This document shows positions 5,896 to 13,509 of a DNA stretch of 21,433 nt, piece after piece (the stretch's first letter is position 1; every line of letters begins with the position of its first letter). This DNA is from a virus. The stretch is from positions 1-21,433 of IMG/VR virus record IMGVR_UViG_3300017776_003333; one strand, written 5' to 3'. The translations under genes and the position numbers were made by a program. The notes beneath the pieces are model-generated. The model worked only from the letters and a program-made list of their open reading frames with translations, had not been told where the DNA came from and did not search any database.

Positions 5896-5924
5896 ATTAT
5901 ATACATGTTTACAAAAATAAACAA
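5896..5924 (-). promoter_or_regulatory. Leftward promoter overlapped by degenerate palindromic operator (copy 2)
   Basis: On the minus strand TTGTTT (5924-5919) and a perfect TATAAT (5901-5896) are 17 bases apart. The sequence GTTTACAAAAATAAAC (5907-5922, plus strand) is a degenerate version of the palindrome GTTTACA-WW-TGTAAAC found at the two other leftward promoters, with five of seven bases of one arm matching the other, and it covers the -35 and spacer. The leader contains ATTAACTTAATAT (5879-5891, plus strand), also found at 15972-15984. Confidence 0.65.
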
Positions 5925-5937
5925 GTACATTTTGTGC
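5925..5937. repeat. 13-base repeat GTACATTTTGTGC, inverted copy of 16027-16039
   Basis: This 13-mer is the exact reverse complement of the one at 16027-16039. In both places it lies two to nine bases from the GTTTAC-type operator, upstream of a leftward promoter. It is itself imperfectly palindromic, with an ACA/TGT core, and may be a second operator type or an upstream promoter element. Confidence 0.45.
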
Positions 5938-5947
5938 TATTTATAAA

Positions 5948-6265
5948 TTAAAAAGGAAGGTGGTCTGATGTTTTCTTTAATAATGATTGCACTTTTTCTA
6001 ACAATTCATATTCAGTTCCGTAAGCTTCTACAAATCTTGTTTTGTATGGATGTCTACTTATAGGCTCTTTATCGCTACCCATTCTATGATGCTCAAAACA
6101 TAAAGGTAATATTATAAAATGTGCATTTAGTTTAGTTTTGCCTTCAATATGATGTATCTCTGCAGGAACACCATACATGCCCTGTAAGCGACAAACTATA
6201 CAACCTAGCTGCCTAACCTTATCCATGTGTATTTTTTCTTTAGAAGTAGCGTTTCTACCCTTCAT
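5948..6265 (-). CDS. Ref-like HNH nuclease (RecA-dependent nuclease family)
   Basis: The 105-residue protein shows a compact HNH-type metal site. GCIVCRLQG has Cys22 and Cys25, AEIHHIEG has His38 and His39, and LPLCFEHHR has Cys56, His59 and His60. The order and spacing resemble phage P1 Ref, which cuts DNA at RecA-bound displacement loops, and related phage proteins often found in recombination modules. It is the last gene of the operon with ERF and a PD-(D/E)XK nuclease, which supports a recombination or repair role. Its ATG directly follows the stop of the upstream gene (TAAATG). RecA dependence itself is inferred from the family, not from the sequence. Confidence 0.75.
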   Translation of the reverse strand: MKGRNATSKEKIHMDKVRQLGCIVCRLQGMYGVPAEIHHIEGKTKLNAHFIILPLCFEHHRMGSDKEPISRHPYKTRFVEAYGTEYELLEKVQSLLKKTSDHLPF

Positions 6266-6607
6266 TTAAGCATTATATCTTTTTTGTTCTTCTCTTCTGT
6301 TAACCATTTTTGTTCGCCATTCTTCAAATCCTATTTCAAGAGCCTTAAGTTCTATGCGCAAGCTAGATAGATTAGATTTACTTACTGCGTGTCTTAGCCT
6401 TGTTTTATACAATTCAGGATTATTTTCAGCATAAACTTCTTGTGATGCCACAGTCTTATGACCTTCAGTCATAGCAATCATTTTTAATTGTGCAAGTAGT
6501 TTTTTTATATCAGCTTCGCACTTTAATATTTCATATTCAGCATTACGAATGGGTTTAGATAGTTTCCGTATTTGATGAATCCACAATTCTTGTTGTTCTT
6601 CATTCAT
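6266..6607 (-). CDS. Coiled-coil protein of the recombination operon
   Basis: A 113-residue, almost wholly helical protein with many charged heptads. Coiled coil is likely at about 15-50 and again at 75-105. The middle carries MTEGHKTVASQEVYAENNPE, a break between the two helical arms. Two antiparallel helices would be a natural structure. Similar proteins lie beside phage nucleases and annealases but I know of no function. Its start overlaps the upstream stop (ATGA), its stop abuts the Ref-like gene. Confidence 0.65.
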   Translation of the reverse strand: MNEEQQELWIHQIRKLSKPIRNAEYEILKCEADIKKLLAQLKMIAMTEGHKTVASQEVYAENNPELYKTRLRHAVSKSNLSSLRIELKALEIGFEEWRTKMVNRREEQKRYNA

Positions 6608-6933
6608 TCTAAATCATAGTTTGTTAGTACTGAACATTTGCCAACAATCATGTCACCTAAAGCAGTCAAGTCATTGTTTTTAAGATAGTTTCTCCATTTC
6701 ATAGTAGCCAAACCATTTACTTCATTTGTATTATCAAATTTACCCTCTTCATCTATTATTGCATGACACTCTCTTCCGTTGTGCAATACATGTATCAATT
6801 CAATTAGACCGCTTTTTGTCCATGATTGCATTTCGTTTAAATCAGGTGGGTTTTTGTATTCTATCAATTCTATGAATAACCCTTCTTCATTTGGCACATC
6901 TGATATATGCAGAACATTATAAGTTTTACTCAC
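6604..6933 (-). CDS. Unknown protein of the recombination operon, GTG start
   Basis: A 109-residue acidic protein. The start is read as GTG at 6933, two bases after the upstream stop, with no strong ribosome-binding site, which fits coupled translation; no ATG gives a better start. It has a beta-rich N-terminal half (YNVLHISDVPNEEGLFIELI) and a helical C-terminal half (MKWRNYLKNNDLTALGDMI). No motif is recognised. It overlaps the next gene by four bases. Confidence 0.6.
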   Translation of the reverse strand: MSKTYNVLHISDVPNEEGLFIELIEYKNPPDLNEMQSWTKSGLIELIHVLHNGRECHAIIDEEGKFDNTNEVNGLATMKWRNYLKNNDLTALGDMIVGKCSVLTNYDLE

Positions 6934-6935
6934 AA

Positions 6936-7283
6936 CTAAAAAGGAGCATTCTCTTCATCAACAGAAAGACCTGCGCTCAGATATTCTAAACCTGAATCTG
7001 CCCTTTGATTCCAACATCCGAATTTATATTTTTCTTTATCAAAATACACTCTGCCTCCAATGTCAGGAACTCTTTCGTGTATTTTATTTTCAGGCGAATT
7101 AACGTGTATTAATCCTGCACTAAACATAAGTTCGTGCTTCTCTTTACCATCGCGATTTTGGCTTTTTACAATAACTCCATACCTCTTTTCACCATTGATT
7201 TGCATATTACCTCTAAAGACAACCTCTGATTGTCCCTCAGGGAAAAAAGCACCTTTTAGTTCATCATCATATTTTTTTTCCAT
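6936..7283 (-). CDS. Possible single-stranded DNA-binding protein (SSB-like acidic tail)
   Basis: The 115-residue protein is beta-rich: VVFRGNMQINGEKRYGVIV, then HELMFSAGLIHVN, then KYKFGCWNQRADSGLEYLSA. It ends in the acidic tail SVDEENAPF. Tails ending in acidic residues and Pro-Phe are what SSB proteins use to bind partner enzymes. The last strand pattern also recalls small DUF736-type proteins. The neighbours ERF and the PD-(D/E)XK exonuclease need an SSB partner, which makes an SSB-like role attractive. The fold is not proved: no typical OB-fold motif is clear. AAAGG lies seven bases before ATG 7283. Confidence 0.55.
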   Translation of the reverse strand: MEKKYDDELKGAFFPEGQSEVVFRGNMQINGEKRYGVIVKSQNRDGKEKHELMFSAGLIHVNSPENKIHERVPDIGGRVYFDKEKYKFGCWNQRADSGLEYLSAGLSVDEENAPF

Positions 7284-7285
7284 TT

Positions 7286-7555
7286 TTATACCTTTATTAA
7301 TTTATATTTATAACCTTTGCCGCCTGTGATCTTTTTTCGGTCTACAACCTCAACACTCATATCAAGCGGCAGTCCAAACCTTTCTCTACATTCCATTTTA
7401 CGCATATTTCTGATTGCTGCGCTTATTGTGGGTTCCCCAAAAAATTTTCCTGTAACTCTTTTTATTTCAGATTGTAAGTCCCAAAATGTCCACCAATGAC
7501 CACTTTCCATACATTTATACACACAGAGATTCAAATCAGGACTCTTCTTTTTCAT
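7286..7555 (-). CDS. Winged-helix-like protein of the recombination operon
   Basis: ATG 7555 is chosen because AAGGAG lies six to seven bases before it. An earlier ATG (7570) lies within that ribosome-binding site region. The 89-residue product has helix MESGHWWTFWDLQSEIKRVT, helix EPTISAAIRNMRKMECRERF, and a final strand pair VEVVDRK...GKGYKYKLIKV. That is the order of a winged helix: DNA-recognition helix at about 45-58 and a wing at 70-88. Phage proteins of this type occur next to replication and recombination genes. It overlaps the 3' end of the ERF gene by 20 bases. Confidence 0.65.
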   Translation of the reverse strand: MKKKSPDLNLCVYKCMESGHWWTFWDLQSEIKRVTGKFFGEPTISAAIRNMRKMECRERFGLPLDMSVEVVDRKKITGGKGYKYKLIKV

Positions 7556-8231
7556 TGTTATCTCCTTCATATAAATTTACTAAATCATTTAATGATTTTT
7601 TAGTTGCATTGACTGCAGCTATGTGCGCCTTACTTATAACTGATTTATTGGCAGTATATAAAGTTTGACATGTTTCTTTATCAGGGTGCTTTAAAAAACT
7701 ACGACACAGTTCAAGAAATGCCTCTTCATCATCAGCAGATGCTAGCAAGTTACCCTCTTGATTTACTAAGAGATATTTAGCATCTTCCTTAATCACATTA
7801 GGTTTGGAAACAGGTTTAGATTTAGCTATCTTTTTAGTAATTTCTTCTGCCTTATTGCCATCATCATCAGCAGCACCAATACCACAAGCCAAAGATAAAG
7901 AGTATCTGCGTGCATATGTCAACGCACTGCCATATCCGTGTGGTGTTTGTTTGTCAGCAGGTACAAATATTTTTCCTGTTTCTAATTTAGAACCATGACC
8001 TATAAATACAGTCTCTATACAAACTCCACCCTCTACCTGCTCAGATATTTGTTGATACAAAACACCTTGTTCTAGTAAAGGCTCTTTAACTGCCTGTATA
8101 ACATCTTCTAAAGTCGCATATGGACTACCTGATTTATTTTTACTATTTTTAAAAAAATCATTAGTTGCAGACCTGTTTGCATCGCTTATTTTTTTTTGTG
8201 CTTCAACGATTGCACTTATCAATTTATCCAT
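7536..8231 (-). CDS. erf: ERF-family single-strand annealing protein
   Basis: The 231-residue protein matches the ERF superfamily of phage annealases. SPYATLEDVIQAVKEPLLEQ (37-56) and the hallmark TPHGYGSALTYARRYSLS, followed by LACGIGAADDDGN, lie in the N-terminal 125 residues. ERF proteins form rings on single-stranded DNA and pair complementary strands during phage recombination and genome circularisation. The C-terminal third is acidic and probably a partner-binding or regulatory part. It lies between a PD-(D/E)XK nuclease (which would produce single strands) and an SSB-like gene. GAGG is six bases before ATG 8231, three bases after the nuclease stop. Confidence 0.9.
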   Translation of the reverse strand: MDKLISAIVEAQKKISDANRSATNDFFKNSKNKSGSPYATLEDVIQAVKEPLLEQGVLYQQISEQVEGGVCIETVFIGHGSKLETGKIFVPADKQTPHGYGSALTYARRYSLSLACGIGAADDDGNKAEEITKKIAKSKPVSKPNVIKEDAKYLLVNQEGNLLASADDEEAFLELCRSFLKHPDKETCQTLYTANKSVISKAHIAAVNATKKSLNDLVNLYEGDNNEKEES

Positions 8232-8233
8232 GT

Positions 8234-9022
8234 TTACCTCAAGTTGAATAGTTCAATAGCAGCTTCTTTTTCTTTGTTTGACCATTTCCAATCATCAAAG
8301 TCAGGAACAAGTAATCTTGCTATTTGGTTAATATCATCAGAATAAGATAATAACTCCATCATAGAGTTACAGGCTCTTCTGACCACTCTTAAATGCTCTT
8401 CAATATCAGATACAGGCACAGTCTTGACCATTTGTTTGGTCTTGCTTGCGTATACGTAGTCAATTAAAGGAACAGCATCTAACGCAGTTGCGTAAATAGA
8501 TAACTGTCTGCTATAAGAATTTGGTAATTTACTAGGCATGCGACTGGTGGTCTTTATATCACGCACCACACCATCATAATAAAGATCATAGTAGCCAATA
8601 ATGGGAATGGGTATTTCTTCAAACTCAAGTTTAATTTTACCCTGTGTTTCTATAGGTTTGCCTAGTTGCCTGTAAAACGGAACAGATATTTTTACGTACT
8701 CTATGAGCATGTCTCTTTCAGTTTTGGATTTAGTTCTATCAAAATAAAGATTGCCCTGTCTAGCTTCTTTTTCTTTTTCATCATAAACATTCAAAGCAAA
8801 ATCAACCAAGCTGCGTTCAGATAATCTCATATCGTCTAAAGATTTTTCTATGGCGTTGTCTGTTGCAGTACCCCTCCAAAAAGCAGGTATGCCTAAGTTT
8901 TCTGTATAGCCACTTACTTTTAATAGCCAACGTGTAGGATTTTGTATGTATTCGTTTATTGAAGATGCGCTTAAATGATTAACATTGTGCGTCTGAAAAG
9001 GATTGTTACTTACTGTATTCAT
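8234..9022 (-). CDS. PD-(D/E)XK exonuclease (RecB/Cas4-like)
   Basis: ATG 9022 is used; the frame could open at a TTG four codons earlier. The 262-residue protein has the RecB-like nuclease layout. HLSASSINEYIQNPTRWLL (16-34) is the usual opening and AFWRGTATDNAIE (47-59) stands in the place of the motif that often holds a His. GYYDLYYDG with Asp146 and RDIKTT with Asp155 and Lys157 form the D...D-x-K active site. QLSIYA with Gln173 is the final motif. The enzyme should resect double-stranded DNA to give the single strands used by the ERF annealase downstream. It is the first gene of the recombination operon. Confidence 0.85.
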   Translation of the reverse strand: MNTVSNNPFQTHNVNHLSASSINEYIQNPTRWLLKVSGYTENLGIPAFWRGTATDNAIEKSLDDMRLSERSLVDFALNVYDEKEKEARQGNLYFDRTKSKTERDMLIEYVKISVPFYRQLGKPIETQGKIKLEFEEIPIPIIGYYDLYYDGVVRDIKTTSRMPSKLPNSYSRQLSIYATALDAVPLIDYVYASKTKQMVKTVPVSDIEEHLRVVRRACNSMMELLSYSDDINQIARLLVPDFDDWKWSNKEKEAAIELFNLR

Positions 9023-9047
9023 TTTATATATCAATTAATCTGCATGT

Positions 9048-9076
9048 ATATTAATACAAAATGGGTGGATATGCAA
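9048..9076 (-). promoter_or_regulatory. Leftward promoter of the recombination operon with an operator-like repeat
   Basis: On the minus strand TTGCAT (9076-9071) and TAATAT (9053-9048) are 17 bases apart, in the 78-base gap between the divergent genes starting at 9022 and 9101. The 18-base motif ACAAAATGGGTGGATATG (9056-9073) fills the spacer and recurs with 16 of 18 matches at 9321-9338. No clear rightward promoter was found for the HTH gene. Confidence 0.45.
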
Positions 9077-9100
9077 TATTAAATGATGTATCCTGTAATC

Positions 9101-9319
9101 ATGAAACTGAATGAGTATTTAAAATTTAACAAAATTACGCAATTAAGCTTTTTACAAGCATCTAAAGAATTAGGTGGTGAGTTTAGTATTCATGCAGTTT
9201 CTAAATGGTGTCAAGGACAACGCATACCTAGACAAGATGAAATGTATATCATATACCGTCTGACAGACGGGCAAGTAACCCCAAATGATTTTTATGTCTT
9301 GCCTGCTAAAAATAAGTAG
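9101..9319 (+). CDS. Small Cro/YdaS-like HTH regulator
   Basis: ATG 9101 gives 72 residues beginning MKLNEYLKFNKITQLSFLQA, the usual opening of short Cro/YdaS-type regulators. In-frame ATGs at 9083 and 9086 would add six or five residues and cannot be excluded, since no start has a strong ribosome-binding site. The helix-turn-helix covers about residues 12-45, with HAVSKWCQGQRIPRQDEMY as the recognition helix and following turn. A C-terminal tail ends VTPNDFYVLPAKNK. It sits at the divergent junction between the leftward recombination operon and the rightward replication operon, where Cro or repressor genes are typical. Two copies of an 18-base motif flank it. Confidence 0.8.
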   Translation: MKLNEYLKFNKITQLSFLQASKELGGEFSIHAVSKWCQGQRIPRQDEMYIIYRLTDGQVTPNDFYVLPAKNK

Positions 9320-9320
9320 T

Positions 9321-9338
9321 ACATAATGGGTGTATATG
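9321..9338. repeat. Second copy of the 18-base motif ACAWAATGGGTGKATATG
   Basis: ACATAATGGGTGTATATG matches the motif at 9056-9073 in 16 of 18 positions. It lies between the HTH gene and the next gene and covers the likely ATG start (9336). It may be a second operator for the HTH protein, or act on the mRNA at the start codon. Confidence 0.45.
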
Positions 9339-9680
9339 TCAATAGAAGCTATCAACTGGTGCAAAAACAAAAATTGTAATACACCATCCACAAAACTTAT
9401 ATTGGTTTGGTTAGCAAACTATGCAGATCAAGATCATTCTTGTTTTCCTAGCGAAAAACATTTAGCAGAACTTTGTGGAATATCAGATAGGCAAGTACGT
9501 AGATGTATTGACTGGTTAGAAAAAAATAATCTACTTACAAAACAACGTAGGTTTGGAACGTCAAACAGGTATTTTCTTAATGTGGACACCCATGTCCTTA
9601 TGGTTAGGACGCGAGCTTCCACCTATACTAAAGATACAATAAAGATAAAAAAAGGAGGTAAAAATGATCTTGCAGGATAA
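9336..9680 (+). CDS. HTH (winged-helix) replication-initiation-type protein
   Basis: ATG 9336 is preferred; a GTG two codons upstream is also in frame. The 114-residue protein has the layout of the HTH_36 / phage replication protein O N-terminal domain. KLILVWLANYADQDHSCFPS opens it, then HLAELCGISDRQVRRCIDWL is the helix-turn-helix and NNLLTKQRRFGTSNRYFLN the wing. Such domains bind the phage origin or a promoter. The short tail lacks a helicase-loader domain. It ends within the primase-helicase gene (17-base overlap), so the two probably act together at replication initiation. Confidence 0.75.
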   Translation: MSIEAINWCKNKNCNTPSTKLILVWLANYADQDHSCFPSEKHLAELCGISDRQVRRCIDWLEKNNLLTKQRRFGTSNRYFLNVDTHVLMVRTRASTYTKDTIKIKKGGKNDLAG

Positions 9681-11367
9681 GTTATTAGAAAATGGTATTA
9701 GATTAAAAAGTTACACGGAGGGTACGCACAAGGTAAAGTGTCCAAAATGTCAACCTCCACATAATTCACAAGATAGACCTTTATCAGTAACAATAGATGT
9801 AGATAATGTCGTGTGGTTTTGTCATCATTGTGAAGACACAGGTTCAGTTCATGACGATAGAACTAACGTAAAGCAAATTAAACCTGTGCAAAAAAAAATA
9901 GTTGAGCCTGTAAAAATTGACACAGTTAGTGATACTAAATTTTTAGATGAATATTTTATAAACAGATCAATTTCTAGAGACACTTATAAACATTTCTGCA
10001 TACATTCAAAAGATAATAATTGGATAGCTATGCCTTACAATCCACACAACAATAGATGTGACAACATTAAATACAGAACCATAGATAAAAAATTTAAACA
10101 GACACCTAATGCTAAAAAATCTTTATATAACTATGGCGCAGTAAAAGATTCTAGCACTGTAGTTTTTGTAGAAGGAGAAATAGACGTGCTCAGTCTTTGG
10201 GAGGTGGGCATTAAAAATGCAACAACACTGCCTGATGGTGCGCCTGCAAAAGTAAGCTTAAGAGAGGGGGACAAAAGGTTTAGCTGCTTACAGACACATC
10301 CCTTAGAAAAAGCTAAAAAGATTATTCTTTTTGTAGATAATGATGGTGCAGGTGAGAATCTTAACAAAGAATTATTGCACAGGTATGGAAAGGATAAATG
10401 TTGGTACGTTGAGGTGCCTAAAGATTGCAAGGATGCAAATGATATATTGGTTACACATGGAGCAGCAAAACTTAAGCAAATTGTAGATCAGGCAAAACCA
10501 TATCCTGTTGATGGTTTGTATACAGTCAATAACTACACATCACAAGTTATAGACCTTTACAATGGCAATTACACTAAGCCTATAGAGGTAGGGTATCCCT
10601 CAGTTGATCGCATATACAAAGTTTTAAAAGGCACATTTCATGTGTGGACAGGAATACCAAATCATGGAAAATCTACAGTATTAGATCAATTCTTGGTTAG
10701 CATAGCGCAAAGACATGGCTGGAAGTTTGCTATGTTTAGTCCTGAACATTCTACTAGCATGCACATAAGAAGATTGGCACAGATAGTTACAGAAAAACCT
10801 TTTGACAAAGGTTTGGAGGGCAGAATGTCAAGTGATGAATTGCATCACGCTTTGGATTGGGTAAAAGAGCATTTTTATTTTATTGAGACTAGAGAACACA
10901 TACCTAATATACAAAAAATATTAGAGATTGCTAAACAGAGTGTACAAAAATTTGGTATCAATGGAATTGTCATAGACCCATACAATGAAGTAGATGCAAG
11001 AAGGCAGGGTAATTATAGAGAAGATGAACATATACGTGACTTTATATCTAACTGTAAAAAGTTTGCAAGAAATACAGATTGCACTGTGTGGGTTGTTGCA
11101 CATCCAACTAAAATGCAAAAAGAAACTGATGGAGGATATGCACCGCCTACTGCATACGACATTGCAGGCGCTTCACATTGGCATAATCAGAGTGATGCAG
11201 TAGTAACTGTACACAGAGATTTTGATGATGATTCTATAAATATAATTACACGTAAAATAAGAGAACAAGGTTTGTATGGGCAAATAGGACAATGCACACT
11301 TGTTTATAATCACAAAAAAAGAGTTTTTGAAGAAAGAAAACTAGACGTAACCAATTACACAGTTTAA
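9664..11367 (+). CDS. Primase-helicase (T7 gp4-like)
   Basis: The 567-residue protein fuses a primase and a DnaB-type replicative helicase. A zinc-binding site has Cys26, Cys29, Cys53 and Cys56 (CPKC...CHHC). The TOPRIM domain has FVEGEID (Glu170) and FVDNDGAG (Asp225, Asp227). The RecA-like helicase has Walker A GIPNHGKST (330-338) and Walker B GIVIDPYNE (Asp438). A later segment, VWVVAHPTK, matches the sensor/H4 region, with an arginine-rich C-terminal part. GGAGG at 9655-9659 is the ribosome-binding site. It should unwind the fork and make primers. No DNA polymerase gene is present in this window. It ends in a TAATG overlap with the methyltransferase. Confidence 0.95.
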   Translation: MILQDKLLENGIRLKSYTEGTHKVKCPKCQPPHNSQDRPLSVTIDVDNVVWFCHHCEDTGSVHDDRTNVKQIKPVQKKIVEPVKIDTVSDTKFLDEYFINRSISRDTYKHFCIHSKDNNWIAMPYNPHNNRCDNIKYRTIDKKFKQTPNAKKSLYNYGAVKDSSTVVFVEGEIDVLSLWEVGIKNATTLPDGAPAKVSLREGDKRFSCLQTHPLEKAKKIILFVDNDGAGENLNKELLHRYGKDKCWYVEVPKDCKDANDILVTHGAAKLKQIVDQAKPYPVDGLYTVNNYTSQVIDLYNGNYTKPIEVGYPSVDRIYKVLKGTFHVWTGIPNHGKSTVLDQFLVSIAQRHGWKFAMFSPEHSTSMHIRRLAQIVTEKPFDKGLEGRMSSDELHHALDWVKEHFYFIETREHIPNIQKILEIAKQSVQKFGINGIVIDPYNEVDARRQGNYREDEHIRDFISNCKKFARNTDCTVWVVAHPTKMQKETDGGYAPPTAYDIAGASHWHNQSDAVVTVHRDFDDDSINIITRKIREQGLYGQIGQCTLVYNHKKRVFEERKLDVTNYTV

Positions 11368-12059
11368 TGAAGCAAGTTAAAGAATTATATGATGCTGCTG
11401 CATCTAGATATGACGCAATGTATAACGAAGATAATGCAAAGCTTATTGAGGCTGAAAATATGTTTATTTATGAAAATTTACCAACCACAGGTGCAAAAAC
11501 AATATTAGATTGCGGATCAGGAACTGGTTTGTTTGTTGATTTGTTTAAAAAGGATTTATGGCATTGTAAATATCAAGGCTTAGACATTAGTAAAAAAATG
11601 ATTGATATTGCCAAAAAAAAACATCCTGAAATAAGCTTTGACGTATGTGACTTTATGACATATGACGAAAGCAATAAGTTTGATTTAGTCATAAGTCTTT
11701 TTGCAGTCTCTGATTATTGCGGTGTAGAAGGTGTACAAAAAATGAGCAGACACCTTAAAAAAAATGGGTTGATGTATTTAACATTCATAAATAAAAATGG
11801 TGGATATAATGCTTTATGTCATGAACAAATGAATACAGATATAGAAACTGTCAAATTTACATATAAAGAAATTAAAGACATATTAGAAAAAATGGAATAT
11901 GATTGGTCGTACATTTTGGGTTTTTCCAGTTTGGAGTACAATGATGCAAATGGATCGTTTAAATTTAAAGACTCAGTTGAGGCTATATATACAGACATGG
12001 AACATAAAAAACATGATCTCAACAACTGTAAGTATTATCTTCTTATCTTGCAGGTATGA
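11367..12059 (+). CDS. Class I SAM-dependent methyltransferase
   Basis: The 230-residue protein is a Rossmann-fold methyltransferase. Motif I is ILDCGSGTG (46-54), motif II GLDISKKMIDIAKKKHP with the acidic residue that binds the SAM ribose, and FDVCDF the next. DLVISLFAVSDYCG is motif IV/post-I. There is no DPPY or NPPF, so it does not look like a classical DNA amino-methyltransferase, and the layout fits small-molecule or general methyltransferases of the UbiE/type 11 kind. Start and stop overlap both neighbours (TAATG with the helicase, ATGA with the PAPS-reductase-like gene), which ties it to the cassette 11367-14311. Substrate unknown. Confidence 0.85.
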   Translation: MKQVKELYDAAASRYDAMYNEDNAKLIEAENMFIYENLPTTGAKTILDCGSGTGLFVDLFKKDLWHCKYQGLDISKKMIDIAKKKHPEISFDVCDFMTYDESNKFDLVISLFAVSDYCGVEGVQKMSRHLKKNGLMYLTFINKNGGYNALCHEQMNTDIETVKFTYKEIKDILEKMEYDWSYILGFSSLEYNDANGSFKFKDSVEAIYTDMEHKKHDLNNCKYYLLILQV

Positions 12060-13192
12060 AGCTTAATCTTAACATAAGTGTATTTGATGCCGCTTTAAAT
12101 CGGTTACAGGAAGTATATGAGCAAGGTCATACAGTAGTAATTTCACAAAGCGGTGGTAAGGACTCAACTATCTGTATGGAAATGGCAATTATGGCTGCAG
12201 ATGCAGCAGGCAAGTTACCAATAAACGTAGTTCATAGGGATGAAGAAATATTATTTCCTAATACTTACGAATATTTAGACAGGGTAGCCGCTAGACCAGA
12301 AGTAAACATGCATCATCTGTATGCAGGACAACCAGTCGTAAATGTATTTAATAGAAACTTACCTTATTGGTGGATATTTGATGAAAATCTTGCACCATCA
12401 GACTGGGTACGACAGCCTCCTGAATACGCCTACAGAATAGATGAAAAAAATATAAATGGTTTAGTAACACCTGAAAGATTTCCTGTAGAAGAAGGAAAAG
12501 ACTTGTTTGCTTGTATAGGGTTACGAGTACAAGAAAGCCCAAACAGGCGTATGGGATTATTTTCAAGCAAAGGACACATTACAAAACCTAATGACAGAGG
12601 AGTCAAATACATAAGACCGATCTATGATTGGACTGATGGAGATGTTTGGAAAGCTATTTCTGATTTCAAATGGGATTACAATCATGCTTATGATGTTATG
12701 GTAAAACACGGAAGATCAAAAAACAAATTACGCATAGCACCGCTTACTATGACTACTGCAGGTATACCTGATTTACAATTAGCGCAGAAAGCTTGGCCTC
12801 GGTGGTTTGATAAAGTCTGTCACAGATTAGAAGGTATACGAACTGCAGCACAGTTTGGAAAAATATCATGTCAACCAATACGAAAATCAGGAGAGACATG
12901 GGAAGAATGTTTTAAAAGAGAATGTATTGAGGAAGCACCACAATGGATTTCTGAAAGAGCAGTAAAAATCATGGATACTGAGGTAAGAAAATTTAGCAGA
13001 CAAAATGGTTCTGATATGGATTTTCCACAAGTTAATTCTATAAGAGCCAACCCAAATGGTTCATGGAAAAAGCTAGCTATGAATATGTATAACGGAGACC
13101 CTTTTTCATTAAAACAAGGCACACTTCCATATATGGAACCCGAATACTTTAGAGAAGGAAGCGGAACTTGGGGAGGCAAACCTACATTTTAA
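12056..13192 (+). CDS. PP-loop PAPS-reductase-like enzyme (IbrA-like)
   Basis: The 378-residue protein has an N-terminal PP-loop ATP pyrophosphatase domain with SQSGGKDST (30-38) and then VVHRDEEILFPNTYEY, as in phosphoadenosine-phosphosulfate reductases and ATP-using sulfur-transfer or adenylating enzymes. The later segment YIRPIYDWTDGDVWKAIS is the usual substrate-side motif. The C-terminal part (about 200-310) has the pattern of the extended family known from IbrA of E. coli prophages: APLTMTTAGIPDLQLAQ and ICHRLE-type helices. The ParB-like gene two genes downstream completes an IbrA/IbrB-type pair. What it modifies is unknown: sulfur transfer, nucleotide or base adenylation and regulation are all possible. 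Confidence 0.8.
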   Translation: MKLNLNISVFDAALNRLQEVYEQGHTVVISQSGGKDSTICMEMAIMAADAAGKLPINVVHRDEEILFPNTYEYLDRVAARPEVNMHHLYAGQPVVNVFNRNLPYWWIFDENLAPSDWVRQPPEYAYRIDEKNINGLVTPERFPVEEGKDLFACIGLRVQESPNRRMGLFSSKGHITKPNDRGVKYIRPIYDWTDGDVWKAISDFKWDYNHAYDVMVKHGRSKNKLRIAPLTMTTAGIPDLQLAQKAWPRWFDKVCHRLEGIRTAAQFGKISCQPIRKSGETWEECFKRECIEEAPQWISERAVKIMDTEVRKFSRQNGSDMDFPQVNSIRANPNGSWKKLAMNMYNGDPFSLKQGTLPYMEPEYFREGSGTWGGKPTF

Positions 13193-13509
13193 TGAACACA
13201 TCGGAATTGAAAAAAGAGATAGAAAAGGCAGATTGGGTGTGGGCAAAGACATATGCCGACATAGCACCGCATTGGTATATACGAGATATAGAACATCCTC
13301 TTCTTTATGGTATGTTACTACATAAAATTAAAAATTATGGCGTTGATGAAAACTACACAAATGATAAAGGCGTAACATATATCTGCAGATATTTATATCA
13401 TGGCAAACATAAATATTGGTGGATGCGACCAGTAATAAATAGAGCATTAATAGATGAATCACCTAACGTAACAAAACATCATAACAAATACGGAGAAAAT
13501 TATGGCTAG
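13192..13509 (+). CDS. Small conserved protein of the PAPS-reductase/ParB cassette
   Basis: ATG 13192 forms a TAATG overlap with the preceding stop and gives 105 residues. An in-frame ATG at 13168 lies inside the upstream gene. The protein is rich in aromatic residues and His: WVWAKTYADIAPHWYIRD at about 18-35, HPLLYGMLLHKI, then YLYHGKHKYWWMRPVINRA near the end. The signature resembles a family of small proteins whose first half reads W.WA.T...APHWY, found beside phage and bacterial genes of varied function. It stands between the IbrA-like and ParB-like genes and overlaps the latter by eight bases. A structural or substrate-binding partner is the simplest guess. Confidence 0.65.
   Translation: MNTSELKKEIEKADWVWAKTYADIAPHWYIRDIEHPLLYGMLLHKIKNYGVDENYTNDKGVTYICRYLYHGKHKYWWMRPVINRALIDESPNVTKHHNKYGENYG

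Noticed and set aside
11367-12059. Classifying the methyltransferase as a DNA adenine or cytosine methyltransferase
   Set aside because: No DPPY/NPPF or PCxxP/ENV motif is visible. Only a class I SAM fold is supported.
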